Positions 1-9,253 of a DNA stretch of 36,656 bases are shown one piece after another (position 1 is the first letter of the stretch; every line of letters starts with the position of its first letter). A program made the translations under genes and the position numbers. Below the pieces are notes generated by a model. The model did not search any database, was not told where the DNA came from, and saw only the letters and a list, made by a program, of their open reading frames with translations. The stretch comes from Ktedonobacteraceae bacterium (lineage in GTDB: Bacteria; Chloroflexota; Ktedonobacteria; Ktedonobacterales; Ktedonobacteraceae): contig JAFAXQ010000115.1 in assembly GCA_019240835.1 (NCBI GenBank), forward strand, positions 1-36,656, given 5' to 3'.

Positions 1-117
1 TTATGGCTGGCCGAAGAGACCCTTGTCTCATTTTTCCAGGGGGTTCTGCGGTTCTCTCCATTTTCTCAACTCATCCCCTTTCTTGATGGGGTTTTCTGGG
101 CTTGACATAGAGGATCT
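1..117. mobile_element. Terminal part of a second IS110-family element copy (window-edge truncated), inverted relative to 17971-18087
   Basis: Bases 1-117 are the exact reverse complement of 17971-18087, which lies just downstream of an IS110-type transposase; identity stops at 118/17970. Confidence 0.85.
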
Positions 118-156
118 CCTTTGTGACAAAACGGGTGGTTCCTGCTGGAAGAGCGT

Positions 157-2526
157 TTATTGATCGTCATCACTGCGTTTCCCAGACGGCGTGTCAAAGA
201 GCAGGCCAAGCTCGGAACTATACGTTTGCAGCACGACACAACGCTTGCGCATGGCATCACCGAGTGGCCGAACTTTGCCACAAGAGGCCAACTGCTGATA
301 TCTGCCATGACTGATGTTCACAAACAGGCGTGAGGCGTCGATGAACGCATCGTGTGCCATGTGCTCAAGATACTGCTCTTCAAAACACCGTGGAAGCACT
401 TCCACCCCGTCGAACAGCTCCTCAAACGCTGCTTCGCGTTGCGCATCAGAGTTGAATGGACGCAATCCACGCAAATGGGAAGCAACCAGTCGAAATTGGT
501 CGGTGTACGTCTTCATCCAGGGATCGTGTATCTCTGGTGCCGCATAAATCTCGTCAAGCCATGCTCCAAGAGCAGCCTCGTCAATATCTTCCTCGTTATG
601 TGCCTCAAGCACGTCGAGCGTTCTCTGTACCAGTGCCTCAAGGTAGACCTTCTGCCCATCACGCGGCTGGCGAAACACGTGGACAGGGACAATGTGCTTC
701 TTGCGTGCGCGATTGACGCGTCCAAATCGTTGTACGAGTGCATCGAGCGGGGCGGGATCGCTATAGATCGTGTCTACATCGATATTCAAGCTGACCTCAA
801 CTACCTGGGTGGCAACGACGGCGAGAGCAGTGTGAGCCGCGTCTACTGCGCAGCGAGCACGAATGGTTGCTTCTCGTTCCAGTCGATCTTTCATCGTGAA
901 GCGGCTATGAAGCAGTTCCACACACTCTGGCGGAAGCTGCTTGAGTAATGCCTCGCGCATATCTTGTGCTCGCTGAATAGTAGTGCAGCAAACCAGAACG
1001 GATTTTCCCTGGCGCACATCAGAGATGATTCGTGCAATCCCTGCTTCGAGTAGGTCACCGTCCAGGAGCCGGAGATGATGGCGCTTGAACTGCGCAAACA
1101 ACGCTTGTTCTGCCATGATTGGCTCAGAAATCCCGAGAATAGTAGGCATGATCTCGCGCAGAAGAGACGGGAAGGTGGCAGACATCACAAAGAACCGTGC
1201 CCCATAGGAGTCTCGCAGGTGCTTGACTAGAGCAAGAAGAAGAGCGAGCCGATTGGCGTCGTAGGCGTGAATCTCATCAAAGATGAAGGCGGCCTGTGTA
1301 TAGTCGGCAAGCATCCCTTCAAACCCTTTGATCTGGTAGACGGTCTTGAGCATCTGATAGGGACTCAAGACTTTTACCGGGCACGCGTGCAGTCGAGTGA
1401 GATGGTGTTGCCATTGTGCTGCCTGCGCGACAGATGATGGTCCGCTCTCACCTTGCATCAAGCGTTGATACAGCGCTTGCAGTGCTCGTCCGTGTTGTAG
1501 ACCCACCGCACTTTCCCCGAAGTACGAAGACAAGCGATCATACATGGCATTCATACTCGCTTGATAGGGCAGCGTATAAAAGAGACGTGATGTTGCCTCT
1601 GTGCCATTGCCAAGCGCCCAGAAGAGCGCCGCCTCCGTCTTGCCACTGCCAGTGGGAGCAACCAGCATAGCCGAGGTATGGTGATGCTGAGCACTCTCAT
1701 ACTGGTGAGCATAGAGCTGTGCTATCCCCTTCAACCCTTCTTGGGCAAATGCCTGCCAGGAACGCTCTATGCCTTGTGGCACCTGTTTCAGATGAGCCGA
1801 AGCCATGTGATCTGCTGTGGTAGTGAGACCACGCAGCATGACCAGCGTCGTGACTATACGGAGGTCGCGCTCTTCATCGAGATCTTCGATGAAGTGACGA
1901 TAGCTGGTAAGCCAGGCGTGTGTCCGTTGTACGCCTTCCACACACGTCATACGTACTGCCTGCTCTTCATCGACCAGTGGAATGGGCTGCACTGCAAACT
2001 GATGCAGAGCAAGAGCGTCAATCCATGCCGCAGAACATTCCTGGAGCCAGCGCCATAGCCCTCGCACAGTGCCCTCGTCAAGTTGGGTAAGCATATCTTC
2101 CACCAGTTCTGGATTGGCCCGTTTGTCGTAGGTGGAGGTAATCTCGTGAGCGTCGCGATGGTGCGACACGATTGCCGCGAGCACCCACTTTTGCTCGACC
2201 GATGAGAATGCGGGCACTATCCAATCGAGGAAGGCCAAGGAAAGAACCTCGTGACGACGCGCCCATCTCTCTCGTGTACGGAGCATGCTTTGAAAACCAC
2301 TAGCAGCCTTGCCGAAGTCGTGCAGGAAGCACGCCCAGAAAAGGCACTGCCAGAGACGAGGCACACCAAGATAGGTGGCCAGATGTGGGCGCAGGCGTCC
2401 CAATTCGGCCAAGCGACTCAGTACCAGCCACGTATGCTCAGCAAGGCTCTCGCCTGGGTGTGCCTTGTCCGTGCTCCTCTTCGCCCAGAGCGTGGCTAAC
2501 CAGTCAGGCCAACGAGATGGTTTCAT
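157..2526 (-). CDS. cas3: CRISPR-associated helicase/nuclease Cas3 (HD + DExH)
   Basis: HD region (SLAEHTW...CFLHDFGKA...IVSHHRD), Walker A (APTGSGKTEAALF), DEIH box (FIFDEIHAYD), motif VI (QRFGRVNRARK); adjacent to cas5. Confidence 0.95.
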   Translation of the reverse strand: MKPSRWPDWLATLWAKRSTDKAHPGESLAEHTWLVLSRLAELGRLRPHLATYLGVPRLWQCLFWACFLHDFGKAASGFQSMLRTRERWARRHEVLSLAFLDWIVPAFSSVEQKWVLAAIVSHHRDAHEITSTYDKRANPELVEDMLTQLDEGTVRGLWRWLQECSAAWIDALALHQFAVQPIPLVDEEQAVRMTCVEGVQRTHAWLTSYRHFIEDLDEERDLRIVTTLVMLRGLTTTADHMASAHLKQVPQGIERSWQAFAQEGLKGIAQLYAHQYESAQHHHTSAMLVAPTGSGKTEAALFWALGNGTEATSRLFYTLPYQASMNAMYDRLSSYFGESAVGLQHGRALQALYQRLMQGESGPSSVAQAAQWQHHLTRLHACPVKVLSPYQMLKTVYQIKGFEGMLADYTQAAFIFDEIHAYDANRLALLLALVKHLRDSYGARFFVMSATFPSLLREIMPTILGISEPIMAEQALFAQFKRHHLRLLDGDLLEAGIARIISDVRQGKSVLVCCTTIQRAQDMREALLKQLPPECVELLHSRFTMKDRLEREATIRARCAVDAAHTALAVVATQVVEVSLNIDVDTIYSDPAPLDALVQRFGRVNRARKKHIVPVHVFRQPRDGQKVYLEALVQRTLDVLEAHNEEDIDEAALGAWLDEIYAAPEIHDPWMKTYTDQFRLVASHLRGLRPFNSDAQREAAFEELFDGVEVLPRCFEEQYLEHMAHDAFIDASRLFVNISHGRYQQLASCGKVRPLGDAMRKRCVVLQTYSSELGLLFDTPSGKRSDDDQ

Positions 2527-3247
2527 GCTGCTCTCCTACAAATGTGTGAAACATCAGACCGAGATGGCTCCCATTATCTTGCGCAGAGGTGGGGTCAATC
2601 CAGAATAGGGTCTGCTCTTTGCTGTCCAGAGACCAGAATGTGGTGCTCTGGACGCGGTTTTCCAACAGCAGATAGCGTGCGAAGGTTGGGGTGCGCTTGC
2701 GCTCATAGTCGAGATAGCGTGGGAGCAGTTCGGTGATGCCCTCCCCCACCTGTACTGCCATCTCATACGGGAGCAGCGTATGTTCAAAGTACGCATGCTC
2801 TGCTTGGTGTACCTCAATCACCTCGATAGAGGTGTAGGTAAACAAGTCTTGAGAGCGACCCAGCACAACAGTATAACGAGGGCTACGAAAAGCGTCTATC
2901 CATTCAGGACGGTTGAGATACAGCGTGAGCCGTGGCTGAAAGAGCAACGCACGCTTGAAGGGATTGACTCCTCCCTCCAGCACCTTGGGGTAGTTGGTTC
3001 CCGGTAGCTTCCCAGTGGAGATCGCCAGCATGTGGGTGTGTTCGATGTCATCAAAGCCAGCACGCGAGGTGAAGTGGTAGGCAAAGGCGATTCCTTCGGG
3101 AGGGATGACCTCTCCAAGCGCGCTACAGAGATGCCCATAGATGGTAGCTGGGGGTGGCATGCGAAACGACGGTTGTATGCCATGCATAAAGTGTGGTCGG
3201 CGAAAGGAGGTGGTAAGCCCCTCCGCTACAACTTTCAGGACGCGCAT
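2504..3247 (-). CDS. cas5: CRISPR-associated protein Cas5 (type I-B/Tneap-like)
   Basis: N-terminus MRVLKVVAEGLTTSFRRPHFMHGIQPSFRMPPPATIYGHLCSALGE is typical of Cas5; overlaps the cas3 start by 23 nt. Confidence 0.9.
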   Translation of the reverse strand: MRVLKVVAEGLTTSFRRPHFMHGIQPSFRMPPPATIYGHLCSALGEVIPPEGIAFAYHFTSRAGFDDIEHTHMLAISTGKLPGTNYPKVLEGGVNPFKRALLFQPRLTLYLNRPEWIDAFRSPRYTVVLGRSQDLFTYTSIEVIEVHQAEHAYFEHTLLPYEMAVQVGEGITELLPRYLDYERKRTPTFARYLLLENRVQSTTFWSLDSKEQTLFWIDPTSAQDNGSHLGLMFHTFVGEQHETISLA

Positions 3248-3259
3248 AGAAGCACCTTC

Positions 3260-4333
3260 CTATGCCAGCCAAGAGGCATTCTCTGCACGAGCCAAGTCTG
3301 CCACAAAATCGCGATGGGCATCCCTTGGATGACGGAGAATGACGGCACGTTTCGCACTCTCTCTGACGAACTGCTCGAATAGTTCACGCTGTTCATCCAA
3401 GTAGCCTTGCACCCATCCCACGTATATGGGAGAGAGCATTTCATCATCCATCGTCGTTAAGGCCTCTCGCACCGCCTCCAATTTGATTTCTGGCAACCCT
3501 TTGTTGTTAGCCCCAACGATGTGGCCAAAAAGATGATTGCCACCACGGGTGACTGCCAGAATACAAAACGCAGGCATCACGTCAGTGTAGTGGATTGCCT
3601 GTTTCGCTCCACCTTCTAAGAGCGCGAAAGCCTCAAAGAGTCCTTGCACGCGTCTGATACGCTCTCCCAGAGGAAGCCTGTATGCTTTCTCTTGTTCAAG
3701 ATGTTCCAGGTTTTGCTGCTGAGCAAGAGTCGTACGAACAGCATCAAGATTACGATAGCCAGCTTTATTGCGGTAAGAAAAGGTGCCGCACGCATGCAGG
3801 TCGAGTGAGAACATCCCTTGCAAGGTGGTACGGTACAGTTGGTGTTCATATGGGACAGGGTTGCCCTCATGCCGGGACATCACACCAAAATTAGTGGTGA
3901 TGTTAACTGGAGCGATAGAGACCAGCGTGCTCACCCGGAACGGTGAGACACGTGTCACTGGCTCTGCACTCTCTGTCTCTTTCGCAGGTGACATGCCTGT
4001 TTGCTGCTGTTCTTTTGCTGCTTTCTTTGCCGAAGGCATACGCATGTATCCAAGTAGATCATCATCCCACCAGAGAATCGGGTTACTATCGGTGTAGGCG
4101 ATCTTCTCCTCTCGATAGACAGGTGCCGCTCTCCAGCCTTCAACACGGTTCTGAGCAGTAGTACGTAGCCAGTAGCGAAATGCCTGAGCAGAGACATAAG
4201 GATAGGCTCCTTCACGTGTGCGGATCACTTTTACCCCGCTCGTGTTCTGATCTCGTTCGCCGACGATATTGCCAAGATTATTGAGAGCGGATGCTGGTGC
4301 ATTAATAAGTAGTAGTCCTGTGACAAATGCCAT
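3260..4333 (-). CDS. cas7: CRISPR-associated protein Cas7 (Cst2/DevR-like)
   Basis: LLINAPASALNNLG...VKVIRTREGAYPYVSAQAFRYWLRTT matches the Cst2/DevR Cas7 N-terminus; operon position. Confidence 0.9.
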   Translation of the reverse strand: MAFVTGLLLINAPASALNNLGNIVGERDQNTSGVKVIRTREGAYPYVSAQAFRYWLRTTAQNRVEGWRAAPVYREEKIAYTDSNPILWWDDDLLGYMRMPSAKKAAKEQQQTGMSPAKETESAEPVTRVSPFRVSTLVSIAPVNITTNFGVMSRHEGNPVPYEHQLYRTTLQGMFSLDLHACGTFSYRNKAGYRNLDAVRTTLAQQQNLEHLEQEKAYRLPLGERIRRVQGLFEAFALLEGGAKQAIHYTDVMPAFCILAVTRGGNHLFGHIVGANNKGLPEIKLEAVREALTTMDDEMLSPIYVGWVQGYLDEQRELFEQFVRESAKRAVILRHPRDAHRDFVADLARAENASWLA

Positions 4334-4345
4334 GGAAAACCTCCT

Positions 4346-5890
4346 CTAGAGTGTTGTTGCATTTGAATCAAGCGTTGTTGTATCAATATCCGCAGTATCT
4401 GGAAGCGCATCAGGATGATCGCTAAACCAATTCAGTTCATAAAGCCGCTCAATCATGCGGATGAGTACGAGATCACGAGCGAACTTCCAGTTAGGCTGCA
4501 TCATCTCGTAGCCTTCTTCAAAAACTGCTAGGTATGGCTCAAGTTTGATGAGCGGAGTGTGCCCTGCTTTCACATACTTGTAGTTTGCCCTGATAAGAAG
4601 CGTACGAAAGTCATCAGGCCAGCGTACCTTATAGAAGTTATGGAAGAAACCCTTGTCATCCTGCTCTTTCACATACGACGCAAGAGTATCCCCTAATTGG
4701 CGAATTTCTTCAATACGTTGCTTGTCCATATGTATCACCTCTTCTAAGAATAAGGCTGTAAACTGCCAAGAAATGAGGTTTACCTCTTGACGCAGATTGT
4801 ATTCACTGCGAGGATCTGCTTGTGGCACATGACGTTTTGGGATGCGTAGCAGATACGTCATAACAAAAGCGCGTGCAGTATCGGGCAAGCGAAAAATATC
4901 CTCGTACAGATAATTGCGCCGACCTTTGTGGGCAAGTGCATTCTCCTCCTCTCCTTCCCCTGCTTTCTTGGGTGGCTTTGGGCGCTCCCATCCACGCTCC
5001 ACAAGCCTCTGCCACACCTGTGTATAGTCAGGGTGATGCTTTGTACGAAGAAACCGGACGATGTTCATGGGAAGGTGATAGATCCTCAGTGGAGGACTTT
5101 TCTCGTCAAGGGGTGATGTCTGGCCACTATTCGTAAGGTGATATGCTGTAATAGAATAGGGCTGTTTTTCCTCATGTGCATCGAGTCGACGTAGCTCCAT
5201 AGCTAAGAGTGTTTCAACCAGCAGAGTTTGGGGTGACGACGAAGCATCAGGAAGTTTTGTCTCTCCTCCTGCCCTTGCAAGCGTTATTGCCTCCTTATTC
5301 TCGCGCAAAGCTTCGCGAGCCGCAGCCAGAAGAATTTTAGGGTTATCAGAATGTATCGCCAGCAGCCGTCCACTACACTTGCGGCAGCCCATCGGAAAGA
5401 ACTGTAGACATAAGAGAGCCTCACCCGACACGGGAAGACCAGGATCACCTCCCGAAGAGAAGTTGATAATAGCTTCACCAGTAACAAGAGGAATGTGTTG
5501 CCTGTACGCTCTTCCAGGAGGCAGCTCATCCTTGCCTTCCTTATCTTTCTTAAGGGAAAGCGAACGACCTAGCGCTGGCCATCCTGTGAAAACACATATC
5601 TCTTCAGTTTGAGGCGCGTCTGCACCAAAATTCTTTGCCACAAGCCGAGCATACTCGCGTCTGCGCTCAGCTTTGTCCTTGAACGCTGGCTGAGTGAAAT
5701 CAGAGTTCATCAGCGACACCGTGAGAAATGAGGTCAGTGGCTGTTGTGTGTAGTAGGTCTCAATGTACTCTGCAACACGGTAAAGGTCATCCTCAGTCAA
5801 GTCAAGAGGATGGCTCTTCTCCACATAGGCAACGATAGTCGCAAGACCTATATCGAAGAAGGGGTGACCCGTGTATTGCAATGCTAGCAT
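4346..5890 (-). CDS. cas8: CRISPR-associated protein Cas8 (Cst1/Cas8a1-like large subunit)
   Basis: 514 aa, first gene of the cas operon next to the array; CxxC segment (FFPMGCRKCSG) and Cst1-like layout. Confidence 0.8.
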   Translation of the reverse strand: MLALQYTGHPFFDIGLATIVAYVEKSHPLDLTEDDLYRVAEYIETYYTQQPLTSFLTVSLMNSDFTQPAFKDKAERRREYARLVAKNFGADAPQTEEICVFTGWPALGRSLSLKKDKEGKDELPPGRAYRQHIPLVTGEAIINFSSGGDPGLPVSGEALLCLQFFPMGCRKCSGRLLAIHSDNPKILLAAAREALRENKEAITLARAGGETKLPDASSSPQTLLVETLLAMELRRLDAHEEKQPYSITAYHLTNSGQTSPLDEKSPPLRIYHLPMNIVRFLRTKHHPDYTQVWQRLVERGWERPKPPKKAGEGEEENALAHKGRRNYLYEDIFRLPDTARAFVMTYLLRIPKRHVPQADPRSEYNLRQEVNLISWQFTALFLEEVIHMDKQRIEEIRQLGDTLASYVKEQDDKGFFHNFYKVRWPDDFRTLLIRANYKYVKAGHTPLIKLEPYLAVFEEGYEMMQPNWKFARDLVLIRMIERLYELNWFSDHPDALPDTADIDTTTLDSNATTL

Positions 5891-6022
5891 CTCAACACCT
5901 CCTTTTCATGAGTTGGAATGAAGTGCATACATTATAGCAATCCAGATGGCAATAGACTAGGTTACAATAGAGTTGCGGATTACTTCTGCAAAGGATACCG
6001 GGCAGACATATGATAAAATAGG
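5891..6022 (+). promoter_or_regulatory. Putative CRISPR leader / divergent promoter region
   Basis: AT-rich intergenic segment between the cas8 start and the first repeat; repeats in + orientation end in GAAAG (8-nt handle side), so the leader is expected on this side. Confidence 0.5.
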
Positions 6023-6207
6023 GTTGCAGAGGCGCTGCCCCGTGTGGGGGGTCTGAAAGTCTTAGTAGAGACGGCAAAAGAAGCCATCCGCGCCCAGTTG
6101 CAGAGGCATTGCCCCGTGTGAGGGGTCTGAAAGTTTTTCTTTAAGGATGGAGCTTTGACCGGCATCCAGCGTTGCAGAGGCATTGCCCCGTGTGAGGGGT
6201 CTGAAAG
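6023..6207 (+). CRISPR. CRISPR array A: three 37-bp repeats, two 37-bp spacers
   Basis: GTTGCAGAGGCATTGCCCCGTGTGAGGGGTCTGAAAG at 6097-6133 and 6171-6207 (identical), variant at 6023-6059; spacers 6060-6096 and 6134-6170. Confidence 0.95.
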
Positions 6208-6228
6208 CTATGTTGCTCAAATAGAATG

Positions 6229-6258
6229 GTTGCTCTGACTTGCGCAAGTCAGAGCAAC
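6229..6258. promoter_or_regulatory. 30-bp perfect palindrome upstream of the BRO-like gene
   Basis: GTTGCTCTGACTTGCGCAAGTCAGAGCAAC is its own reverse complement. Confidence 0.8.
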
Positions 6259-6284
6259 TTTCCACATTTTGTGGAAAGTTGCTC
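6252..6284. promoter_or_regulatory. Overlapping inverted repeat with 15-bp arms upstream of the BRO-like gene
   Basis: GAGCAACTTTCCACA-TTT-TGTGGAAAGTTGCTC; shares GAGCAAC with the preceding palindrome and ends 12 nt before the ATG at 6297. Confidence 0.8.
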
Positions 6285-6296
6285 GTCAGGAAGAGG

Positions 6297-7220
6297 ATGG
6301 AACAGATCATGGCTTATGAGGAAGAAAAACAGCAGGCAGTCACGCTGCTTGAAGGAGTCGAACGCATCCGCCGGGTCATACATGAAGGCCAAGAGTACTG
6401 GAGTGTGATTGATGTGGTGGGCTTTTTGACAGAGGCCGCCCATCCCAGTAAGTACTGGCACACAATGCGCAGCCGCATGCAAAGCGAAGGAGCGCAGGAG
6501 ACGCTCTCACAGATGGTCGAGCTCCCAATGAAATCTGCTGATGGCAGGCTCCGCAAGACAGACGCCATGAACCGACAAACTTTGTTGCGGCTGGTGCAGT
6601 CCATTCCGTCACCCAAGGCAGAGCCATTCAAATTATTTCTGGCTCAGGTTGGCGATGAAAGGCTCACTGAGATTGAGCAACAGAGTGAGACGTTAGAAGC
6701 CATGCGTGACCACTACCGTCAGCTCAAACGCGATGAAGAGTGGATCACGGCTCGGATCATCTATATTGCTACACGTAATGCCTGGACGAGTGAAATTCAA
6801 CTGAGAGGTATCAACGACAGTCCGAGCATTGCTCGGCTCACTTCGCTCTTAAACCTGCGAACCTTCGGGCTCACAACGGCACAGCATAAAGCCACGAAAG
6901 GATTGTCATCGAAACAGAACCTGGCAGATCATAAGACACGGATGGAACTTATTCTCTCCTCGCTTGCAGAAGAAACAGCAACCGGGCTTCACCAGAAAAA
7001 CGATAGCCAAGGATACGATGAGATTGAGCAGGATGTGAAAGAAGCTGGAGACACGGCTGCGGATGCTCGACGTGCGGTGGAACAACGGTTAGGTGAGCCA
7101 GTTGTCAGCTCTCAGAACTTTCTTGAGCCGTCTAAGCGCAAACGAAAGAAGCAGGCACTTCCACCGTCGAGTCAACAACACAAGAATCCGGAGGAGCCTG
7201 AGCAACAGACACTTTTCTAA
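6297..7220 (+). CDS. BRO-N / DinD-like (phage antirepressor-family) protein
   Basis: SPKAEPFKLFLAQVGDERLTEIEQ, AWTSEIQLRGI, FGLTTAQHKATKGLSSKQNLADHKTRMELILSSLAEE and C-terminal GDTAADARRAVEQRLGEPVVSSQN resemble the Bro-N/DinD family; AGGA-type SD precedes the ATG at 6297. Confidence 0.8.
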   Translation: MEQIMAYEEEKQQAVTLLEGVERIRRVIHEGQEYWSVIDVVGFLTEAAHPSKYWHTMRSRMQSEGAQETLSQMVELPMKSADGRLRKTDAMNRQTLLRLVQSIPSPKAEPFKLFLAQVGDERLTEIEQQSETLEAMRDHYRQLKRDEEWITARIIYIATRNAWTSEIQLRGINDSPSIARLTSLLNLRTFGLTTAQHKATKGLSSKQNLADHKTRMELILSSLAEETATGLHQKNDSQGYDEIEQDVKEAGDTAADARRAVEQRLGEPVVSSQNFLEPSKRKRKKQALPPSSQQHKNPEEPEQQTLF

Positions 7221-7249
7221 TCTGGTAGGAAGCTTGAAGTGAGGTGACT

Positions 7250-7431
7250 GTTGCAGAGGCATTGCCCCGTCTGAGGGGTCTGAAAGTCTTTGGCAAAACG
7301 AAACTGGCTCTGTTTCCACACTGTTGCAGAGGCATTGCCCCGTCTGAGGGGTCTGAAAGATTTATGACTACGCGCCAGGAAGCACCGGAGCAAGGTTTCA
7401 GAGGCATAGCCCCGCGTGAGGGGTCTGAAAG
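7250..7431 (+). CRISPR. CRISPR array B: three 37-bp repeats, spacers of 36 and 35 bp
   Basis: Repeats 7250-7286 and 7323-7359 (identical, CGTCTGAG variant) and degenerate 7395-7431 (GTTTCAGAGGCATAGCCCCGCGTGAGGGGTCTGAAAG), same orientation as array A. Confidence 0.95.
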
Positions 7432-7468
7432 CCAGCGCTAGTGTAGCATATTGCCCTGTTGCCTCCTA

Positions 7469-7494
7469 TTTGCGGAAACAATCGTTTCCGCAAA
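7469..7494. repeat. Dispersed palindrome, copy 1 (TTTGCGGAAAC-AATC-GTTTCCGCAAA)
   Basis: 11-bp arms; same architecture as 17516-17541, 22605-22630 and 24585-24606. Confidence 0.75.
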
Positions 7495-7926
7495 AAATCC
7501 TGCCTCTCCCCTTCCTCTGCGTTTCTCTTTCCCCTGAGAACTCTCCCCTGTGGGGAGAACATGAGGGAAGTTTCCCTCTCAAAGTCACGCAACAAGCCGA
7601 AATACACATAGCAGTAACCTAAAATACCCCCGCAGGGGAGAACATGGGGGAAGCTTCAGTCCCCCAACAATTCTAAACCCAGAGCAAGACGAGAAAGTTT
7701 CCCCAGAGGGGGGAGACCATCTCCCTGCTACTTCGGCAATCAGTTGGGCTTGCTCCTGTTCCTCCCGAAACACGCCACCAAGGGTTCTTTCCTTCTTCTC
7801 GTTCTACCTTCACTTTTAAGCATTTCACCATAGGCTGTGGTCGTGATATTCTGAAACTCCGCTTCATTGCTCCCATCGGTGCTTTATGCTTGTGTGCAAG
7901 CGTTCTGAGAAGCGATGCCTGCATAA

Positions 7927-7963
7927 GCGAGAATGGCATGGCCCCGGTCCGAGGGACTGAAAA
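7927..7963 (+). repeat. Possible decayed CRISPR repeat
   Basis: GGCATGGCCCCGGTCCGAGGGACTGAAAA resembles repeat core GGCATTGCCCCGTGTGAGGGGTCTGAAAG, with an offset in the centre. Confidence 0.4.
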
Positions 7964-7972
7964 TTGGGTGGC

Positions 7973-9235
7973 TCAGGTAGTTAGCCTCGATAGATACCTC
8001 AAAACGGTACGAGCATAAATTTCAGTGACGCTTCGCAAACTGTCCAAGTCTACCCACTCGTCAGCCCCGTGTACGCCGCCACACTCAGCGCCATATCCAC
8101 AAATCGTCTGGATACCCCGCGTACTAAACATCCATCCATCGCACGCTGGTCCTGCCCCCTCCAACCTTAAGGATTTCCCGGTTACGTCTTTTATAGATCG
8201 AGAGAGTGCTTCGACAATTGGCGCATCGGGAGATGTCTCTACTGCCGGTATGTAAGCAATCTCTTCCAGCTCGTAGGAAAGTGCGAGAGGCGCGAGGGAA
8301 CGCGTAATTGTCGCTCGGATCTGTTCTGCTGAGATATGGGGTAGAAGACGAGCATCTCCGTATGCTTCACAGGACTCGGGAACGATATTTATTCCCCCGC
8401 CTCCTTGAAGTAAGGTCGGGAACGTGAGCACGCTCTTTCTGTCCGGAAACGCAGCAGAAGGGATATGAGGCAACTCGCAGGTAGAAAGCGCTTGGATGAT
8501 ACGTGCCATATCGATAGTAGCATTATGTCCTCTGGTTTTGAATTCCCACTCTTTAAGACCTGTATGGACAGCTTCGCCTCTCGTCCGAATCTTAAATCGG
8601 TAGACACCTCTATGCCCAACGGCAATTTTGCTCTCTCCAGGCTCACCAACAATGGCAGCATCTCCATCAAGCAAACCTCGTTCCAGCAAAAAACGGGTTC
8701 CGTACGGTGAACAAGCTCCTGTCTCCTCATCAACCACGAATGCGAGCTTAATAGTACCTGCAAGTGCAACATCTGCAATTTGCAAGGCACGAACGGCATA
8801 CACAAACGCAGCGATTTGCGCCTTTGCATCCGCAACACCAACGCCGTAGAGCCGTCTCCCATCAATCTCTGCCCCCCAGGGGTCACGTGTATAGCTGGAG
8901 CTTGCTGGCACGGTGTCCATATGAATCGTGAGGATGAGCGTCCTTCCAGCAGGCTCGGTGCCTGACAACGTACAGAGGACGTTTTGTCGTTGGCTAGAGA
9001 CACCATGCAACTCTGGTTGCCAGTCGAGTTGCTGCATCTTCTCAACGATGATAGTCGCTACTTCAGCTTCAATTGGAACGTTCGCCGGAGAGGTATCAGC
9101 AGTGTACGTGTTCGCACTATTGGCACGGACCAATTGCTGAAGAAATTCGACTTCCTCCTCAAAATGTTCGCTCACGATATGCGATAGTGCTTTGTGCTGT
9201 CTCAAGATGTTTTGCTTCATGTGTAATAGCAACAT
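7973..9235 (-). CDS. M20 family metallopeptidase (ArgE/DapE/ACY1-like)
   Basis: LILTIHMDTVP...GVGVADAKAQIAAF...VVDEETGA...AIVGEP...GHRGVYRFKIRTRGEAVHTG are M20 metal-site/dimerisation motifs. Confidence 0.92.
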   Translation of the reverse strand: MLLLHMKQNILRQHKALSHIVSEHFEEEVEFLQQLVRANSANTYTADTSPANVPIEAEVATIIVEKMQQLDWQPELHGVSSQRQNVLCTLSGTEPAGRTLILTIHMDTVPASSSYTRDPWGAEIDGRRLYGVGVADAKAQIAAFVYAVRALQIADVALAGTIKLAFVVDEETGACSPYGTRFLLERGLLDGDAAIVGEPGESKIAVGHRGVYRFKIRTRGEAVHTGLKEWEFKTRGHNATIDMARIIQALSTCELPHIPSAAFPDRKSVLTFPTLLQGGGGINIVPESCEAYGDARLLPHISAEQIRATITRSLAPLALSYELEEIAYIPAVETSPDAPIVEALSRSIKDVTGKSLRLEGAGPACDGWMFSTRGIQTICGYGAECGGVHGADEWVDLDSLRSVTEIYARTVLRYLSRLTT

Positions 9236-9253
9236 GTAAGATTCCTCATCATT

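Noticed and set aside
352-948. 198-aa + strand ORF (and other ORFs opposite cas3, kinase-helicase, PLD and peptidase genes)
   Set aside because: Shadow ORFs on the opposite strand of well-supported genes.
5980-6310. Minus-strand ORFs with repeated SDPSHGAMPLQ/FRPLTRGNASAT peptides (also 7089-7407 and 15220-15474)
   Set aside because: Peptide repeats are translations of the CRISPR repeats, not proteins.
6297-7220. BRO-like protein as an anti-CRISPR
   Set aside because: No sequence evidence; the family is generally a DNA-binding/antirepressor type, so only its location is notable.
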